Positions 18,350 through 27,136 of a DNA stretch of 34,954 nucleotides are shown piece after piece. The notes beneath the pieces are model-generated. The model had not been told where the DNA came from. It saw only the letters and a list, made by a program, of their open reading frames with translations, and ran no database searches. This DNA is from Gammaproteobacteria bacterium (GTDB lineage: Bacteria > Pseudomonadota > Gammaproteobacteria > Xanthomonadales > Xanthomonadaceae). Position numbers and translations under genes: made by a program. The stretch covers positions 1 to 34,954 of the forward strand of contig JAPLSI010000179.1 in NCBI GenBank assembly GCA_026398715.1, given 5' to 3'. The number at the start of each line of letters is the position of its first letter. Within the stretch, counting starts at the first letter, position 1.

Positions 18350-19695
18350 GCGGCCTGCTCCGTGCTGACTGGCGCGGCCGGCTCATCGACCAGGAAGCGC
18401 TTGTTGACGATGGCGAACTCGAACTCGTTCCAGTAGTGGCGCAGCATGCCCTGCACCGGCCAGGCAGCCGCTTCACCGAACGCACAGATGGTGTGGCCCT
18501 CGATCTGGCCGGCCGCAGCCTTCAACATGTGCAGGTCATCCATCGTTGCCTGCTTTTCGACGATGCGCGTGAGCACGCGATACATCCAGCCCGTGCCCTC
18601 GCGGCAGGGCGTGCACTGGCCGCAGCTTTCCGCGTAGTAGAAACGCGAGATGCGCTGGCAGGCGCGAACCATGCAGGTGGTTTCGTCCATGACGATGACG
18701 GCGCCGGAACCCAGGCCGGAACCTGCCTTCTGGATCGAGTCGTAGTCCATCGTGCAGGCCATCATGATCTCTGCCGGCAACACCGGCATCGACGAGCCAC
18801 CCGGAATCACGGCCTTCAATTTGTGGCCATTGCGCACGCCGCCGGCCAGGGCCAGCAGGTCGGCGAAGGACGTACCAAGGCGCACTTCGAAATTGCCCGG
18901 ATTGTTGACGTGGCCGGACACGGAAAAAATCTTCGGGCCGCCATTGTTGGGCTTGCCAAGATTCAGGAACCACTCGGCGCCGTTGCGGATGATCGCCGGC
19001 ACCGATGCGTAGGTTTCGGTGTTGTTGATGGTGGTCGGGCGGCCGAACAGGCCGTAGTTGGCCGGGAACGGCGGCTTGTAGCGCGGTTGTCCCTTCTTGC
19101 CTTCCAGCGACTCCATCATCGCGGTCTCTTCGCCGCAGATGTAGGCGCCTGCGCCCAGCGCGGAATGGATGTCGATGTCCACGCCGGAGCCAAGCACGTT
19201 CTTGCCCAGCCAGCCGTTCGCGTAGGCCTCTTTCAGGGCCTCTTCGAAATTCTCGTACGGCTCGTGGTGGAACTCGCCACGCATGTAGTTGTAGGCCACG
19301 GTACAGCCGGTCGCGTAGCAGGCGATGGCCATGCCCTCGATCACCGAATGGGGGTTGTAGCGCAGGATGTCGCGATCCTTGCAGGTACCCGGTTCCGATT
19401 CGTCGGAATTGCACAGGATGTACTTCTGGCCCGGCGCGCCCTTGGGCATGAAGCTCCACTTCAAGCCGGTCGGAAAGCCCGCGCCGCCGCGACCGCGCAG
19501 GCCGGACTGCTTGACCATGTTGATCACGTCGTCCTGCGGCATTTTTTCCGACAGGACCTTGCGCAGCGCAGCGTAGCCGCCGGTCTTCAGGTAGTTTTCG
19601 GAGGACCAGGGCTTGTCGAAATGCAGCGTGGTGTAAACGACGCTGTGTTCCTGCGGGGCCGGGCCGACGGGGCCGTGGGGTGCGTGATGTGCCAT
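18346..19695 (-). CDS. nuoF: NADH-quinone oxidoreductase subunit F
   Basis: NuoF oxidises NADH: it binds NADH, FMN and the [4Fe-4S] cluster N3. The 449-residue product contains the glycine-rich nucleotide/FMN site [16 protein letters not shown] (66-80), [18 protein letters not shown], and the N3 ligands Cys358, 361 and 364 ([12 protein letters not shown]) with Cys404. It starts seven bases after nuoE and ends in a four-base overlap with nuoG. Confidence 0.98.
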   Translation of the reverse strand: MAHHAPHGPVGPAPQEHSVVYTTLHFDKPWSSENYLKTGGYAALRKVLSEKMPQDDVINMVKQSGLRGRGGAGFPTGLKWSFMPKGAPGQKYILCNSDESEPGTCKDRDILRYNPHSVIEGMAIACYATGCTVAYNYMRGEFHHEPYENFEEALKEAYANGWLGKNVLGSGVDIDIHSALGAGAYICGEETAMMESLEGKKGQPRYKPPFPANYGLFGRPTTINNTETYASVPAIIRNGAEWFLNLGKPNNGGPKIFSVSGHVNNPGNFEVRLGTSFADLLALAGGVRNGHKLKAVIPGGSSMPVLPAEIMMACTMDYDSIQKAGSGLGSGAVIVMDETTCMVRACQRISRFYYAESCGQCTPCREGTGWMYRVLTRIVEKQATMDDLHMLKAAAGQIEGHTICAFGEAAAWPVQGMLRHYWNEFEFAIVNKRFLVDEPAAPVSTEQAA

Positions 19696-19702
19696 GGGGT
19701 CC

Positions 19703-20230
19703 TCAGCTCAGTCCGTCGAACAGCTCATCGAGCTTCGCCGGGGTCAGGCGTTCGTGGTAATGGCCGTCGATCACCATCATCGGGGCGCCGGCGCAGGCAG
19801 CCAGGCACTCTTCTTCGATCTTCAGGGTGATGCGGCCGTCAGCCGTGGTGCCGCCGTGCTTGCAGCCCAGCTTGCGCTCGGCGTGCTTCACGAGATCTTC
19901 CGCGCCATTCAACCAGCAGCTGATGTTGGTGCAGATGGCGACCTTGTGCCGGCCCACGGGCGCCAGGTCGAACATCGAATAGAAAGTTGCCACCTCGTAA
20001 GCCCACACCGGCGGCAGGTCGAGGTACTTGGCGACGGCAGCCATCAGTTCGTCGGTCAGCCAGCCGCCATTTTGTTCCTGCGCGGCCATCAGGGCCTGGA
20101 TCACGGCCGAGCGCTTGCGATCAGGCGGAAACTTGGACGCCCAATGGTCGATGTGCTCACGCGTAGCCGGGCTCAGCGCGACCATCGGGTCGACATGCTG
20201 GCAGGCGGCGAAATTTCCGGTCGCTTTCAT
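19703..20230 (-). CDS. nuoE: NADH-quinone oxidoreductase subunit E
   Basis: NuoE carries the [2Fe-2S] cluster N1a beside the flavin of NuoF. The 175-residue thioredoxin-fold product has the four ligands Cys100, Cys105 (CTNISC), Cys142 and Cys146 (CLAAC). The N-terminal helical part includes [13 protein letters not shown], typical of the family. Seven bases separate it from nuoF and ten from nuoD. Confidence 0.97.
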   Translation of the reverse strand: MKATGNFAACQHVDPMVALSPATREHIDHWASKFPPDRKRSAVIQALMAAQEQNGGWLTDELMAAVAKYLDLPPVWAYEVATFYSMFDLAPVGRHKVAICTNISCWLNGAEDLVKHAERKLGCKHGGTTADGRITLKIEEECLAACAGAPMMVIDGHYHERLTPAKLDELFDGLS

Positions 20231-20240
20231 TGCTGGTTAC

Positions 20241-21500
20241 TCATCGGTCGATTTCGCCGAAGACGATGTCGTAGGTGCCGATCATGGCGACCACGTCGGG
20301 CAGCATGTGGCCGCGCACGATGGCGTCCATGGAAGAAAGGTGGGCGAAGCCCGGCGCGCGAATCTTCAGGCGAAACGGCTTGTTGGCGCCGTCCGACACC
20401 ATGTAGATGCCAAACTCGCCCTTGGGCGCTTCCACGGCGGAGTAGATCTCGCCCGCCGGCACCGAGTAACCCTCGGTGAACAGCTTGAAGTGGTGGATCA
20501 GCGCTTCCATGTCGTCCTTCATCTCGGCACGGGATGGCGGCGACACTTTGTAGTTGCTGGTCATCACCGGGCCGGGGTTGCGGCGCAGCCATTCCACGCA
20601 TTGCTTGATGATGCGGTTGGACTGGCGCATTTCCTCGACGCGCACCAGGTAGCGGTCGTAGCAATCGCCCTGCACGCCCACCGGAATGTCGAAATCAACC
20701 TTGTCGTAGCAGGCATACGGCTGCTTCTTGCGAAGGTCCCAGGCAATGCCCGAACCGCGCAGCATCGGGCCGCTCATGCCCCAGGCCAACGCCATCTCCG
20801 GCGGCACCACGCCGATGCCCACGGTGCGCTGCTTCCAGATGCGGTTGTCGGTCAACAGGGTTTCGTATTCATCGACCTTGTGCGGGAAATCGTTGGTGAA
20901 CGCTTCCAGGAAGTCGAGCATCGAGCCTTCGCGCCATTCGTTCGCGCGCTTCAGGTCTGCGCCTTTTCTCCACGGCGATTCACGGTACTGCGGCATGCGT
21001 TCGGGCAGGTCGCGATAGACGCCACCGGGGCGGTAGTAGGTCGCGTGCATGCGCGCGCCCGACACGGCCTCGTAACAATCCATCAACTCCTCGCGTTCGC
21101 GGAAGGCATACAGGAACATCGCCATCGCGCCCAGGTCCAGGCCGTTGGAGCCGATCCACAGCAGGTGGTTGAGGATGCGGGTGATCTCGTCGAACATCGT
21201 GCGGATGTATTGCGCGCGCACCGGCACTTCCAGCCCGATCAATCCCTCGATGGCACGAACGTAGGCATGCTCGTTGCACATCATGGACATGTAGTCGAGG
21301 CGATCCATGTAACCAATGGATTGGTTGTAGGCCTTCGACTCGGCCAGTTTTTCCGTGCCGCGATGCAGCAAGCCGATATGCGGGTCGGCACGTTGCACCA
21401 CTTCGCCGTCCATCTCCAGCACCAGGCGCAACACGCCGTGGGCCGCGGGATGCTGCGGGCCGAAGTTCAGCGTGTAATTGCGGATCTCGGGGCCGGCCAT
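20241..21500 (-). CDS. nuoD: NADH-quinone oxidoreductase subunit D
   Basis: NuoD (49-kDa type) forms the quinone-reduction site with NuoB and descends from the large subunit of NiFe hydrogenases. The 419-residue protein contains the quinone-site segment [34 protein letters not shown] and the C-terminal [20 protein letters not shown] and DIVFGEIDR. It is not fused to NuoC, unlike in E. coli. The ATG overlaps the nuoC stop by one base (TAATG). Confidence 0.98.
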   Translation of the reverse strand: MAGPEIRNYTLNFGPQHPAAHGVLRLVLEMDGEVVQRADPHIGLLHRGTEKLAESKAYNQSIGYMDRLDYMSMMCNEHAYVRAIEGLIGLEVPVRAQYIRTMFDEITRILNHLLWIGSNGLDLGAMAMFLYAFREREELMDCYEAVSGARMHATYYRPGGVYRDLPERMPQYRESPWRKGADLKRANEWREGSMLDFLEAFTNDFPHKVDEYETLLTDNRIWKQRTVGIGVVPPEMALAWGMSGPMLRGSGIAWDLRKKQPYACYDKVDFDIPVGVQGDCYDRYLVRVEEMRQSNRIIKQCVEWLRRNPGPVMTSNYKVSPPSRAEMKDDMEALIHHFKLFTEGYSVPAGEIYSAVEAPKGEFGIYMVSDGANKPFRLKIRAPGFAHLSSMDAIVRGHMLPDVVAMIGTYDIVFGEIDR

Positions 21501-22225
21501 TATTTTTTCCCCTGCGGCGCGGTTTCGGCAGCCGACTGCTGCCAGCGCGAATCCTCACGCACGACACGTGGCACGTTGACCCGTGGCTCGATACTGACCG
21601 GCTGGTAGACGACGCGCTTCTTCTCGGCGTCGTACAACACCTCGACGTTGCCAATCAACGGGAAGTCCTTGCGGAACGGATGGCCAACGAAACCGTAATC
21701 GGTGAGGATGCGGCGCAAGTCCGGGTGGCCTTCGAAAATGATGCCGAGCAGGTCGAAGGCTTCGCGCTCGAACCAATTAGCCACGGGGAACAACACCGTC
21801 AGCGAAGGAACGACTGGCAAGGTAGGGTCCAGCGCAAAACAACGAAGCCTTACGCGCTTGTTGTTCCGAACCGAAAGCAAATGCACCACAGCCGCAAACC
21901 GCTTGTCCGGCCCCTTGCCGCGCGGCCGGTTTTCCCAATCGAAACGACCGGGTCCGGAACCTTCAACGCCGCGCGAGAAACCCTGCGAGCTGACATCCGA
22001 GGTATCCCACTCGTCGTCGCCATAGCCCAGGTAATCGACGCCACACACGTCGACCAGCGATTCAAATCCGAATTCCGGTTCATCGCGCAAGGCGCGAATA
22101 ACCTCGATCCAATTGTCCGGCGCCACTTCCATCGTGGTTTCGCCATGCGCCTGCAGCACCGATATGGCACGGTCGCCGAAGCGGGCCTTGAGACGATCCG
22201 GGAAGCTTAGTGTCGGTTCGGGCAT
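21500..22225 (-). CDS. nuoC: NADH-quinone oxidoreductase subunit C
   Basis: NuoC (30-kDa type) is a structural subunit of the peripheral arm that packs against NuoD and NuoB. The 241-residue protein has the signature [20 protein letters not shown] followed by [19 protein letters not shown] middle stretch (about residues 75-105, with [20 protein letters not shown]) looks like a lineage-specific insertion. It lies three bases after nuoB. Confidence 0.97.
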   Translation of the reverse strand: MPEPTLSFPDRLKARFGDRAISVLQAHGETTMEVAPDNWIEVIRALRDEPEFGFESLVDVCGVDYLGYGDDEWDTSDVSSQGFSRGVEGSGPGRFDWENRPRGKGPDKRFAAVVHLLSVRNNKRVRLRCFALDPTLPVVPSLTVLFPVANWFEREAFDLLGIIFEGHPDLRRILTDYGFVGHPFRKDFPLIGNVEVLYDAEKKRVVYQPVSIEPRVNVPRVVREDSRWQQSAAETAPQGKK

Positions 22226-22228
22226 GGC

Positions 22229-22783
22229 TCAGCGCGCAATGGTGTTGGTACGGCGGATTTTCTTCATCAGCTGCAAGATGCCGTAGACCAGCGCCTCGGC
22301 GGTCGGCGGGCAACCCGGCACGTAGATGTCCACGGGAACGATGCGATCACAACCGCGCACCACGGCGTAGGAGTAGTAGTAGTAGCCACCGCCGTTTGCG
22401 CAACTGCCCATCGAGATGACCCATTTGGGGTCGGGCATCTGGTCGTAGACCTTGCGCAGGGCCGGCGCCATCTTGTTGACCAGCGTACCTGCGACGATCA
22501 TCACGTCGGCCTGTCGTGGCGAGGGGCGGAATACCACGCCGTAGCGGTCGAGATCCAGGCGCGAGGCGCCGGCGTGCATCATTTCAACCGCGCAGCAAGC
22601 CAGGCCGAAGGTCATCGGCCACATCGAGCCGGTGCGGGCCCAGTTGATCAGCGCATCCATGCTGGCGACGGCATAGCCCTTTTCCAGCAGGGGATTGTCG
22701 CCACCGGGGCGCAGGATGTCGTCCACGGTCGAAACCGGGACCGGGTTGTGCAATGCATCGGTGATTCCCTGCATCACTCCCAT
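22229..22783 (-). CDS. nuoB: NADH-quinone oxidoreductase subunit B
   Basis: NuoB holds the terminal [4Fe-4S] cluster N2 that reduces quinone. The 184-residue product has the ligands Cys63 and Cys64 ([10 protein letters not shown]), Cys128 (GSCANGGG) and Cys158 (VPGCPP). The ATG at 22783 gives [10 protein letters not shown] and overlaps the end of nuoA by ten bases; a second ATG at 22774 (one-base overlap, TGATG) is possible and would remove three residues. Xanthomonas NuoB, as I recall it, starts MGV, which favours 22783. Confidence 0.96.
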   Translation of the reverse strand: MGVMQGITDALHNPVPVSTVDDILRPGGDNPLLEKGYAVASMDALINWARTGSMWPMTFGLACCAVEMMHAGASRLDLDRYGVVFRPSPRQADVMIVAGTLVNKMAPALRKVYDQMPDPKWVISMGSCANGGGYYYYSYAVVRGCDRIVPVDIYVPGCPPTAEALVYGILQLMKKIRRTNTIAR

Positions 22784-23130
22784 TCGAGCGCTCCCTTCTT
22801 CCACACGTAAACGAAGCCGAGGATCAGCAGGCCCAGGAAGATACCCATCTCGATCAGGCCGACCACGCCCAGGCTGCGGAAGATGATCGCCCACGGAAAC
22901 ACGAAGGCAATTTCCAGGTCGAAGGCGATGAACAGGATGGCGATCAGGTAGTAGCGCACGTCGAACTGCATGTGCGCGTCTTCGAAGGCTTCGAAGCCAC
23001 ATTCGTAGGGCGAGAGTTTTTCGCTTTCGGGCCGATTTGGCCCAAGCAGGGTGCCCATGACCAGCAGCGAGATGCCGATCACGCTCGACACGGCGAGGAA
23101 CAGCAAGATCGGCAGATATTCGCCCAGCAT
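22774..23130 (-). CDS. nuoA: NADH-quinone oxidoreductase subunit A
   Basis: NuoA is a three-helix membrane subunit near the quinone channel. The 118-residue product starts [20 protein letters not shown] and has the conserved loop [20 protein letters not shown], with its reactive Cys, then [24 protein letters not shown] lies eight bases before the ATG at 23130. It is the first gene of the 14-gene nuo operon. The 75 bases upstream to tRNA-Leu contain two small GC hairpins but no clear promoter, so transcription may enter from the tpiA-secG-tRNA side. Confidence 0.97.
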   Translation of the reverse strand: MLGEYLPILLFLAVSSVIGISLLVMGTLLGPNRPESEKLSPYECGFEAFEDAHMQFDVRYYLIAILFIAFDLEIAFVFPWAIIFRSLGVVGLIEMGIFLGLLILGFVYVWKKGALEWE

Positions 23131-23205
23131 GACGACTCCATTGCCAGCGCCGCAAGGCGCGTTTCGACCCAGGCCCGCCAGGCGGGTGAAGGTCGACTCT
23201 GTGAT

Positions 23206-23290
23206 TGGTGCCCAAAGGGGGACTCGAACCCCCACGACCTAAGTCGCTACCACCTCAAGGTAGTGCGTCTACCAATTCCGCCATCTGGGC
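23206..23290 (-). tRNA. tRNA-Leu (GAG)
   Basis: The 85-base gene folds as a class II tRNA with a long variable arm, encoded CCA and acceptor GCCCAGA. The anticodon loop TTGAGGT between CTACC and GGTAG gives anticodon GAG. It follows secG, as leuU follows secG in E. coli. Confidence 0.97.
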
Positions 23291-23328
23291 TTTTTTTGCC
23301 GACCCCGTTACCGGGGCAAGCGTTGCAA

Positions 23329-23337
23329 ATTGTACCA
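23329..23337 (-). promoter_or_regulatory. Possible extended -10 promoter for tRNA-Leu
   Basis: On the minus strand TGGTACAAT matches an extended -10 element (TGn before TACAAT). No good -35 box is found at 16 to 18 bases upstream. It lies just after the secG stop and about 40 bases before the tRNA. Read-through from secG is the alternative. Confidence 0.45.
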
Positions 23338-23342
23338 GCGGA

Positions 23343-23825
23343 TCAACCGCCCTTGCCGTCCTCGACAGGTGCCGGAGCAGGCTTCGTTGCTTCGACCGGT
23401 GCATTGGTCGGCGCGGAAGGAGTAATGACGGGCGCCGCTGCCGGGGCTTGGCCAGTGGCAGGCGCAGGCTCGAGAGCCGCGGGTGCAGCCGGAGCCGGCG
23501 CCGGAGCGAGCACGTTTGCGTCGGGATTGACCGGCGCGACCGGTGCATTGCTCATGACGCCCAGGTCTGGCTTGTCCGGCGTGGCCGTCGCGCGATGGGT
23601 CGCCTGGTAGGCCATGAACAAGCTGAGGGCGAAGAACAACCCTGCCAGCCACTTGGTGGTGCTGGACAGGAAGTTTGCCGACCCGCGCGCACCGAAGACG
23701 GTGCCCGAAGCGCCAGCGCCAAAGCCCGAACCGGCCTGGGCGCCTGCGCCACGCTGCAGCAGGATCAGCACGATCATCGCGATCGCGATGAGGACGTAGA
23801 ACACGTTTAGCAGGATGTCGATCAT
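23343..23825 (-). CDS. secG: Preprotein translocase subunit SecG with long Ala/Pro tail
   Basis: SecG is the small accessory subunit of the SecYEG protein export channel. The 160-residue product has two membrane helices (about 4-23 and 57-74) separated by the conserved Gly-rich loop LLQRGAGAQAGSGFGAG and GTVFGARGSANFLSSTT. The last 80 or so residues form a low-complexity tail rich in Ala and Pro (LAPAPAPAAPAALEPAPATG), making the protein longer than E. coli SecG (110 residues). It follows tpiA by five bases; tRNA-Leu comes next. Confidence 0.95.
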   Translation of the reverse strand: MIDILLNVFYVLIAIAMIVLILLQRGAGAQAGSGFGAGASGTVFGARGSANFLSSTTKWLAGLFFALSLFMAYQATHRATATPDKPDLGVMSNAPVAPVNPDANVLAPAPAPAAPAALEPAPATGQAPAAAPVITPSAPTNAPVEATKPAPAPVEDGKGG

Positions 23826-23830
23826 GTTTT

Positions 23831-24583
23831 CTATCTGCTAACCGCCGCCGAAGCGATGGCGATGAAGTCTTGGGCGACCAGGGAAGCTCCCCCGATCAGG
23901 CCACCATCGACGTCGGGCTGGGAAAACAGCTCGGCCGCGTTGGCGGGTTTGACGCTGCCGCCGTAAAGGATCGGAAGCGAGCCCGCAATATTAGCATCCA
24001 GGGCCCTCAATTCGCCACGGATGAAGGCATGGACTTCCTGCGCCTGGTCCGGGCTGGCAGTTCGGCCGGTGCCGATGGCCCACACGGGCTCGTAGGCCAG
24101 CACCGCATTTTCGAAGGCCCGGGCGCCTCCGCCGGCAAGCACCGGGGCCAATTGGCGCTCGAGGGCCCACTCGGTCTGCCCCGCTTCCCGCTGGTGCAGG
24201 GTCTCGCCGACGCACAGCACCGGAATCAGCCCTGCCCGCTTTGCGGCGAAGAACTTCTTGGCCACCAGTTCGGAGGTTTCCTCGTGGAAATGGCGACGTT
24301 CCGAATGCCCGACCAGCGCGTAGCGACAACCCACGTCCAGCAACATCCGCGCTGAAACCTCGCCCGTGTAGGCCCCCTGGTCGTTGGGATCGACGTCCTG
24401 CGCGCCGAATTCCAGGCCCTGTGAAAGATAGCGCCCGGCCAGCTCGCCCAGGTAGGGCAGCGGCGGGAAGATGGCGATGCGAACCCCGTCGGGCTTCAGC
24501 GCCACCACCTCATCGAGCAGGCTGCGCGCAAACGCGCGATCGCCATGAAGCTTCCAGTTTCCGGCCACGATCCGTTCGCGCAT
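23831..24583 (-). CDS. tpiA: Triosephosphate isomerase
   Basis: The enzyme interconverts dihydroxyacetone phosphate and glyceraldehyde 3-phosphate in glycolysis. The 250-residue product has the substrate Asn9 and Lys11 (GNWKLHG), the electrophile His93 (VGHSERR), the catalytic base Glu165 (AYEPVWAIGTG) and the phosphate loop YGGSVKP. AAGGAG lies just before the ATG at 24583. It heads the tpiA-secG-tRNA-Leu-nuo block. A divergent gap of 112 bases separates it from the plus-strand dehydrogenase gene; no convincing promoter could be assigned there. Confidence 0.98.
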   Translation of the reverse strand: MRERIVAGNWKLHGDRAFARSLLDEVVALKPDGVRIAIFPPLPYLGELAGRYLSQGLEFGAQDVDPNDQGAYTGEVSARMLLDVGCRYALVGHSERRHFHEETSELVAKKFFAAKRAGLIPVLCVGETLHQREAGQTEWALERQLAPVLAGGGARAFENAVLAYEPVWAIGTGRTASPDQAQEVHAFIRGELRALDANIAGSLPILYGGSVKPANAAELFSQPDVDGGLIGGASLVAQDFIAIASAAVSR

Positions 24584-24695
24584 GCTCGTTCTCCTTGGAG
24601 TTCGAGAAGTTTAACGCGAGCGCCGAACTTCGGCGTGGTCCGTGGCTTGCGCCGGCGAAAAACCGGCACAATCGACCCAGACAAGCGGAGACCAC

Positions 24696-25502
24696 ATGAA
24701 CCAGGCCAGCACCCCGGGCTATGCCCTCATCACCGGCGCATCCAGCGGCATAGGGGCGGCGATCGCCCGGGAATACGCAAGACGCGGCAAGCCCCTGATC
24801 CTGACCGCGCGCCGGATAGACCGCCTGCATGCGCTCGCCACCGAGCTTTCGGTGCTGGTGCCCTGCGAGGTGATAGCCGCCGACCTGGCCGACCCCGCCG
24901 CGCCCCGGCGATTGTTCGAGGAAACCCAGTCCCGGGGCTGGTTCGTCGACACACTGGTGAACAACGCCGGATACGGCGTACCCGGGCGATACCTGTCGCA
25001 GACCTGGAAGACCCACGCCGAGTTCCTGCAGGTGATGATCGTCGCCGTCGGCCAACTCACCCACCTGTACCTGCCGGCGATGGAGGCCGCGGGTCGCGGG
25101 CGCATCCTCAACGTCGCCTCGATGGCGGGGCTGGTGCCAGCCTCGGCCGGACACACCATGTACGGCGCGACCAAGGCATGGCTGATCCGCTTCAGCGAGT
25201 CGCTGGCGCAGGAATCGGCCAAGCGCGGCATCTTCGTCACCGCCCTGTGCGCCGGCTTCACCTATACCGAGTTCCATGACGTGAACGGCATGCGCTCGCA
25301 GGTCTCACGGCTGCCGAAGATGTTGTGGATGGATGCGGCGCAGGTCGCGCGCATCGGCGTGGACGCCGTGGAATCGGGGAAGACGCGGGTCATCCCCGGC
25401 GCGGCCAACAAGATGGTCGCCTTCATCACGCGCTACCTGCCCGACGCATTGGCGCGGGCGCTGGTCGCCTCGAAGTCGCGCGACTTTCGAAATGCAGACT
25501 GA
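24696..25502 (+). CDS. SDR family NAD(P)-dependent oxidoreductase
   Basis: A classical short-chain dehydrogenase/reductase of 268 residues. It has the cofactor loop TGASSGIG (13-20), NNAG (89-92) and the catalytic triad Ser142, Tyr156 and Lys160 (YGATK). The ATG at 24696 was chosen because GGAG lies eight bases upstream and homologous sequence starts there; an in-frame GTG at 24642 would add 18 unlikely residues. Arg39-Arg40 after the second strand may favour NADP(H). The substrate cannot be told from sequence. It is divergent from tpiA and probably co-transcribed with the DUF6445-type gene 27 bases downstream. Confidence 0.92.
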   Translation: MNQASTPGYALITGASSGIGAAIAREYARRGKPLILTARRIDRLHALATELSVLVPCEVIAADLADPAAPRRLFEETQSRGWFVDTLVNNAGYGVPGRYLSQTWKTHAEFLQVMIVAVGQLTHLYLPAMEAAGRGRILNVASMAGLVPASAGHTMYGATKAWLIRFSESLAQESAKRGIFVTALCAGFTYTEFHDVNGMRSQVSRLPKMLWMDAAQVARIGVDAVESGKTRVIPGAANKMVAFITRYLPDALARALVASKSRDFRNAD

Positions 25503-25529
25503 ACCTGGCTTGCCTGTGATGTTTTCGCG

Positions 25530-26180
25530 ATGACCATCCTTCCCTATCGCACGCCCATCCTTGGCCGCGAGTACTGGCTGGTCGACGACACGCTGCCAGA
25601 CCCGATGGCAATCCGCGAACGCACGCTGCTGCGCGACGACTGGAACGAGGGCTATCCGCGCAAGCCGGAAAGTTGGCCGGGCCTGCGCGTGATGCCGGGC
25701 TTGCTGCCCGATGAACTGGCAATCGTGGAGGCGAAGGTAAGGCAGGCAACGCAGGCGGTGAAACTGGCCGTCAAGGTCGCGCCCGGAGGCGCACATCTCA
25801 ATCACAATTGCATTCAGGTCGTGGGCGAGGATGAGTGCGGGCCGAGGCCGCACACCGATTCGCGCAAGTTGTGCAGCCTGGCTGCCGTGCTGTACCTCAA
25901 TCCCGACGTACCGGAAGACTGCGGCACCAGCTTCTACCGGCAACGCCTGGCCAACGGACAACTGGGCGGAAATACCGTGTCGGGCAAACACGCCAACCTG
26001 GTGGAGGCCCTGGGCATGCGCTTCGTGCCGCCCAACTCATTCGTCGAAGACGTGCGCGTGCCCCATCGTTTCAACCGCTTGCTGGTCTATCGAAGCAACC
26101 TGGTCCATAGCGCCACTGCCTACTGGGGCCACGATCTTGCAGAAAAGCGCATGGCCGCGGTGTTTTTCTGGATGGCCTGA
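25530..26180 (+). CDS. DUF6445-type protein, probable 2OG-Fe(II) oxygenase fold
   Basis: A 216-residue protein with no assured function. It resembles the DUF6445 group. The order PHTDS (His108, Asp110), NLVHSA (His193) and EKRMAAVFFW (Arg207) fits the His-x-Asp...His...Arg arrangement of 2-oxoglutarate/Fe(II) oxygenases, in which the three residues bind iron and the Arg binds 2-oxoglutarate. The stretch LAAVLYLNPDVPEDCGTSFY is typical of a jelly-roll strand pair with a CGTSFYR turn seen in such proteins. It is linked to the SDR gene upstream, so the two may act on one compound. The catalytic assignment is an inference from motif order. Confidence 0.75.
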   Translation: MTILPYRTPILGREYWLVDDTLPDPMAIRERTLLRDDWNEGYPRKPESWPGLRVMPGLLPDELAIVEAKVRQATQAVKLAVKVAPGGAHLNHNCIQVVGEDECGPRPHTDSRKLCSLAAVLYLNPDVPEDCGTSFYRQRLANGQLGGNTVSGKHANLVEALGMRFVPPNSFVEDVRVPHRFNRLLVYRSNLVHSATAYWGHDLAEKRMAAVFFWMA

Positions 26181-26188
26181 TCAGGCCA
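26173..26188. repeat. 16-bp perfect palindrome across two abutting stop codons
   Basis: The sequence TGGCCTGATCAGGCCA is its own reverse complement. It contains the TGA of the plus-strand gene (26178-26180) and the TGA of the minus-strand dioxygenase (26181-26183) with no base between them. With no loop and no T run it is a poor intrinsic terminator; both proteins end in an Ala codon GCC, which helps make the symmetry. Confidence 0.85.
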
Positions 26189-27116
26189 GCTTGATCTCGC
26201 GCAGGCGCTGCATCAGGTAGTCATTCGCCGTGATCGGTTCCGGATAGCGATCGGGATTGCCCGCATCCACGCACTGCGGCAGGGTCTTGATCAGGTAGTC
26301 GGGATTGGCGTGCAGGAAATACGGCGTCGAGTAGCGCGGCTGCCGCGCGGCTTCACCCGGCGGGTTGACCACGCGGTGCGTGGTGGACGGGTACACGTGG
26401 TTGGTCAGTCGCTGCAGCATGTCGCCGATGTTCACCACGATGGTGTCGCCGTCGGCGGTGAAGGGAACCCAGTCGCCATTGCGGGCCTTTACTTCCAGCC
26501 CCGCGGCGCTGGCGCCGACCAGCAAGGTGATCAGGTTGATGTCTTCATGCGCGCCGGCCCGAACGTTCGGAATGTCCGGCGAGGTGATCGGCGGGTAATG
26601 GATCGGGCGCAGGATGGAATTGCCGAAGCGGGTGGGCTCGACGAAGAAACCTTCCGGCAAGTGGATGTGCAATGCCAGGGCCGACAGGACCTTGAGGCCC
26701 AGCTTGTCCAGCGCTTCGAACAAGCTGTAGGCGTGCTCGCGGAAACCGGGCACTTCGGTCGGCCAGGTATTGGGCGCCATGAACTCCTCGTAGCGCGAAC
26801 CCGGCGGCAATTCGCGGCCGATATGGAAGAACTCCTTCAGGTCGGGATACTGCGAATCCTTGGCCGTCTCGATGCCGAATGGGGTGTAGCCGCGCGCGCC
26901 GCCCGTACCTGGCACGTGGTATTTGCGTTTGGTCGCTTCCGGCAGCGCAAAGAACTGCTTGAAGACCTGGTACGCGCCGTCGATGGCGGCCGGTGAAATG
27001 CCATGGTGGCTGACGCCGCAGAATCCCCACTCGCGATAGGCAGCGCCGAGTTCGGCGACGAACGCATCGCGGTCGGTGTCGAAGCGACGGATGTCGAGGG
27101 TGGGGATCTTGCTCAT
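26181..27116 (-). CDS. Isopenicillin N synthase family 2OG-Fe(II) oxygenase
   Basis: A 311-residue member of the isopenicillin N synthase/flavanone hydroxylase-like dioxygenases. It has the N-terminal DIOX_N region (IPTLDIRRFD...WGFCGVSHHGI) and the iron ligands His190 and Asp192 (GAHEDINLITLL) and His247 (STTHRVVNPPG), with Arg261-x-Ser263 (RYSTPYF) for the 2-oxoglutarate carboxylate. The substrate is unknown; proteobacterial relatives are common and isopenicillin synthesis is not implied. It lies 20 bases after glmM on the same strand and is probably the last gene of that operon. It converges on the DUF6445-type gene. Confidence 0.92.
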   Translation of the reverse strand: MSKIPTLDIRRFDTDRDAFVAELGAAYREWGFCGVSHHGISPAAIDGAYQVFKQFFALPEATKRKYHVPGTGGARGYTPFGIETAKDSQYPDLKEFFHIGRELPPGSRYEEFMAPNTWPTEVPGFREHAYSLFEALDKLGLKVLSALALHIHLPEGFFVEPTRFGNSILRPIHYPPITSPDIPNVRAGAHEDINLITLLVGASAAGLEVKARNGDWVPFTADGDTIVVNIGDMLQRLTNHVYPSTTHRVVNPPGEAARQPRYSTPYFLHANPDYLIKTLPQCVDAGNPDRYPEPITANDYLMQRLREIKLA

Positions 27117-27136
27117 CGTGGAATCCTGCCTGTCAC

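Noticed and set aside
16232..18436. Plus-strand open frame of 734 residues opposite nuoG
   Set aside because: Antisense shadow; all the iron-sulfur motifs of NuoG are in the minus-strand frame.
23131..23205. Possible promoter or regulatory site before nuoA
   Set aside because: Two small GC hairpins are visible, but no -10/-35 pair and no T run, so no specific function can be supported.
24584..24695. Possible promoter TTGCGC...CACAAT in the gap between tpiA and the SDR gene
   Set aside because: The spacing is only 14 bases and the -10 match is four of six, so I did not list it.
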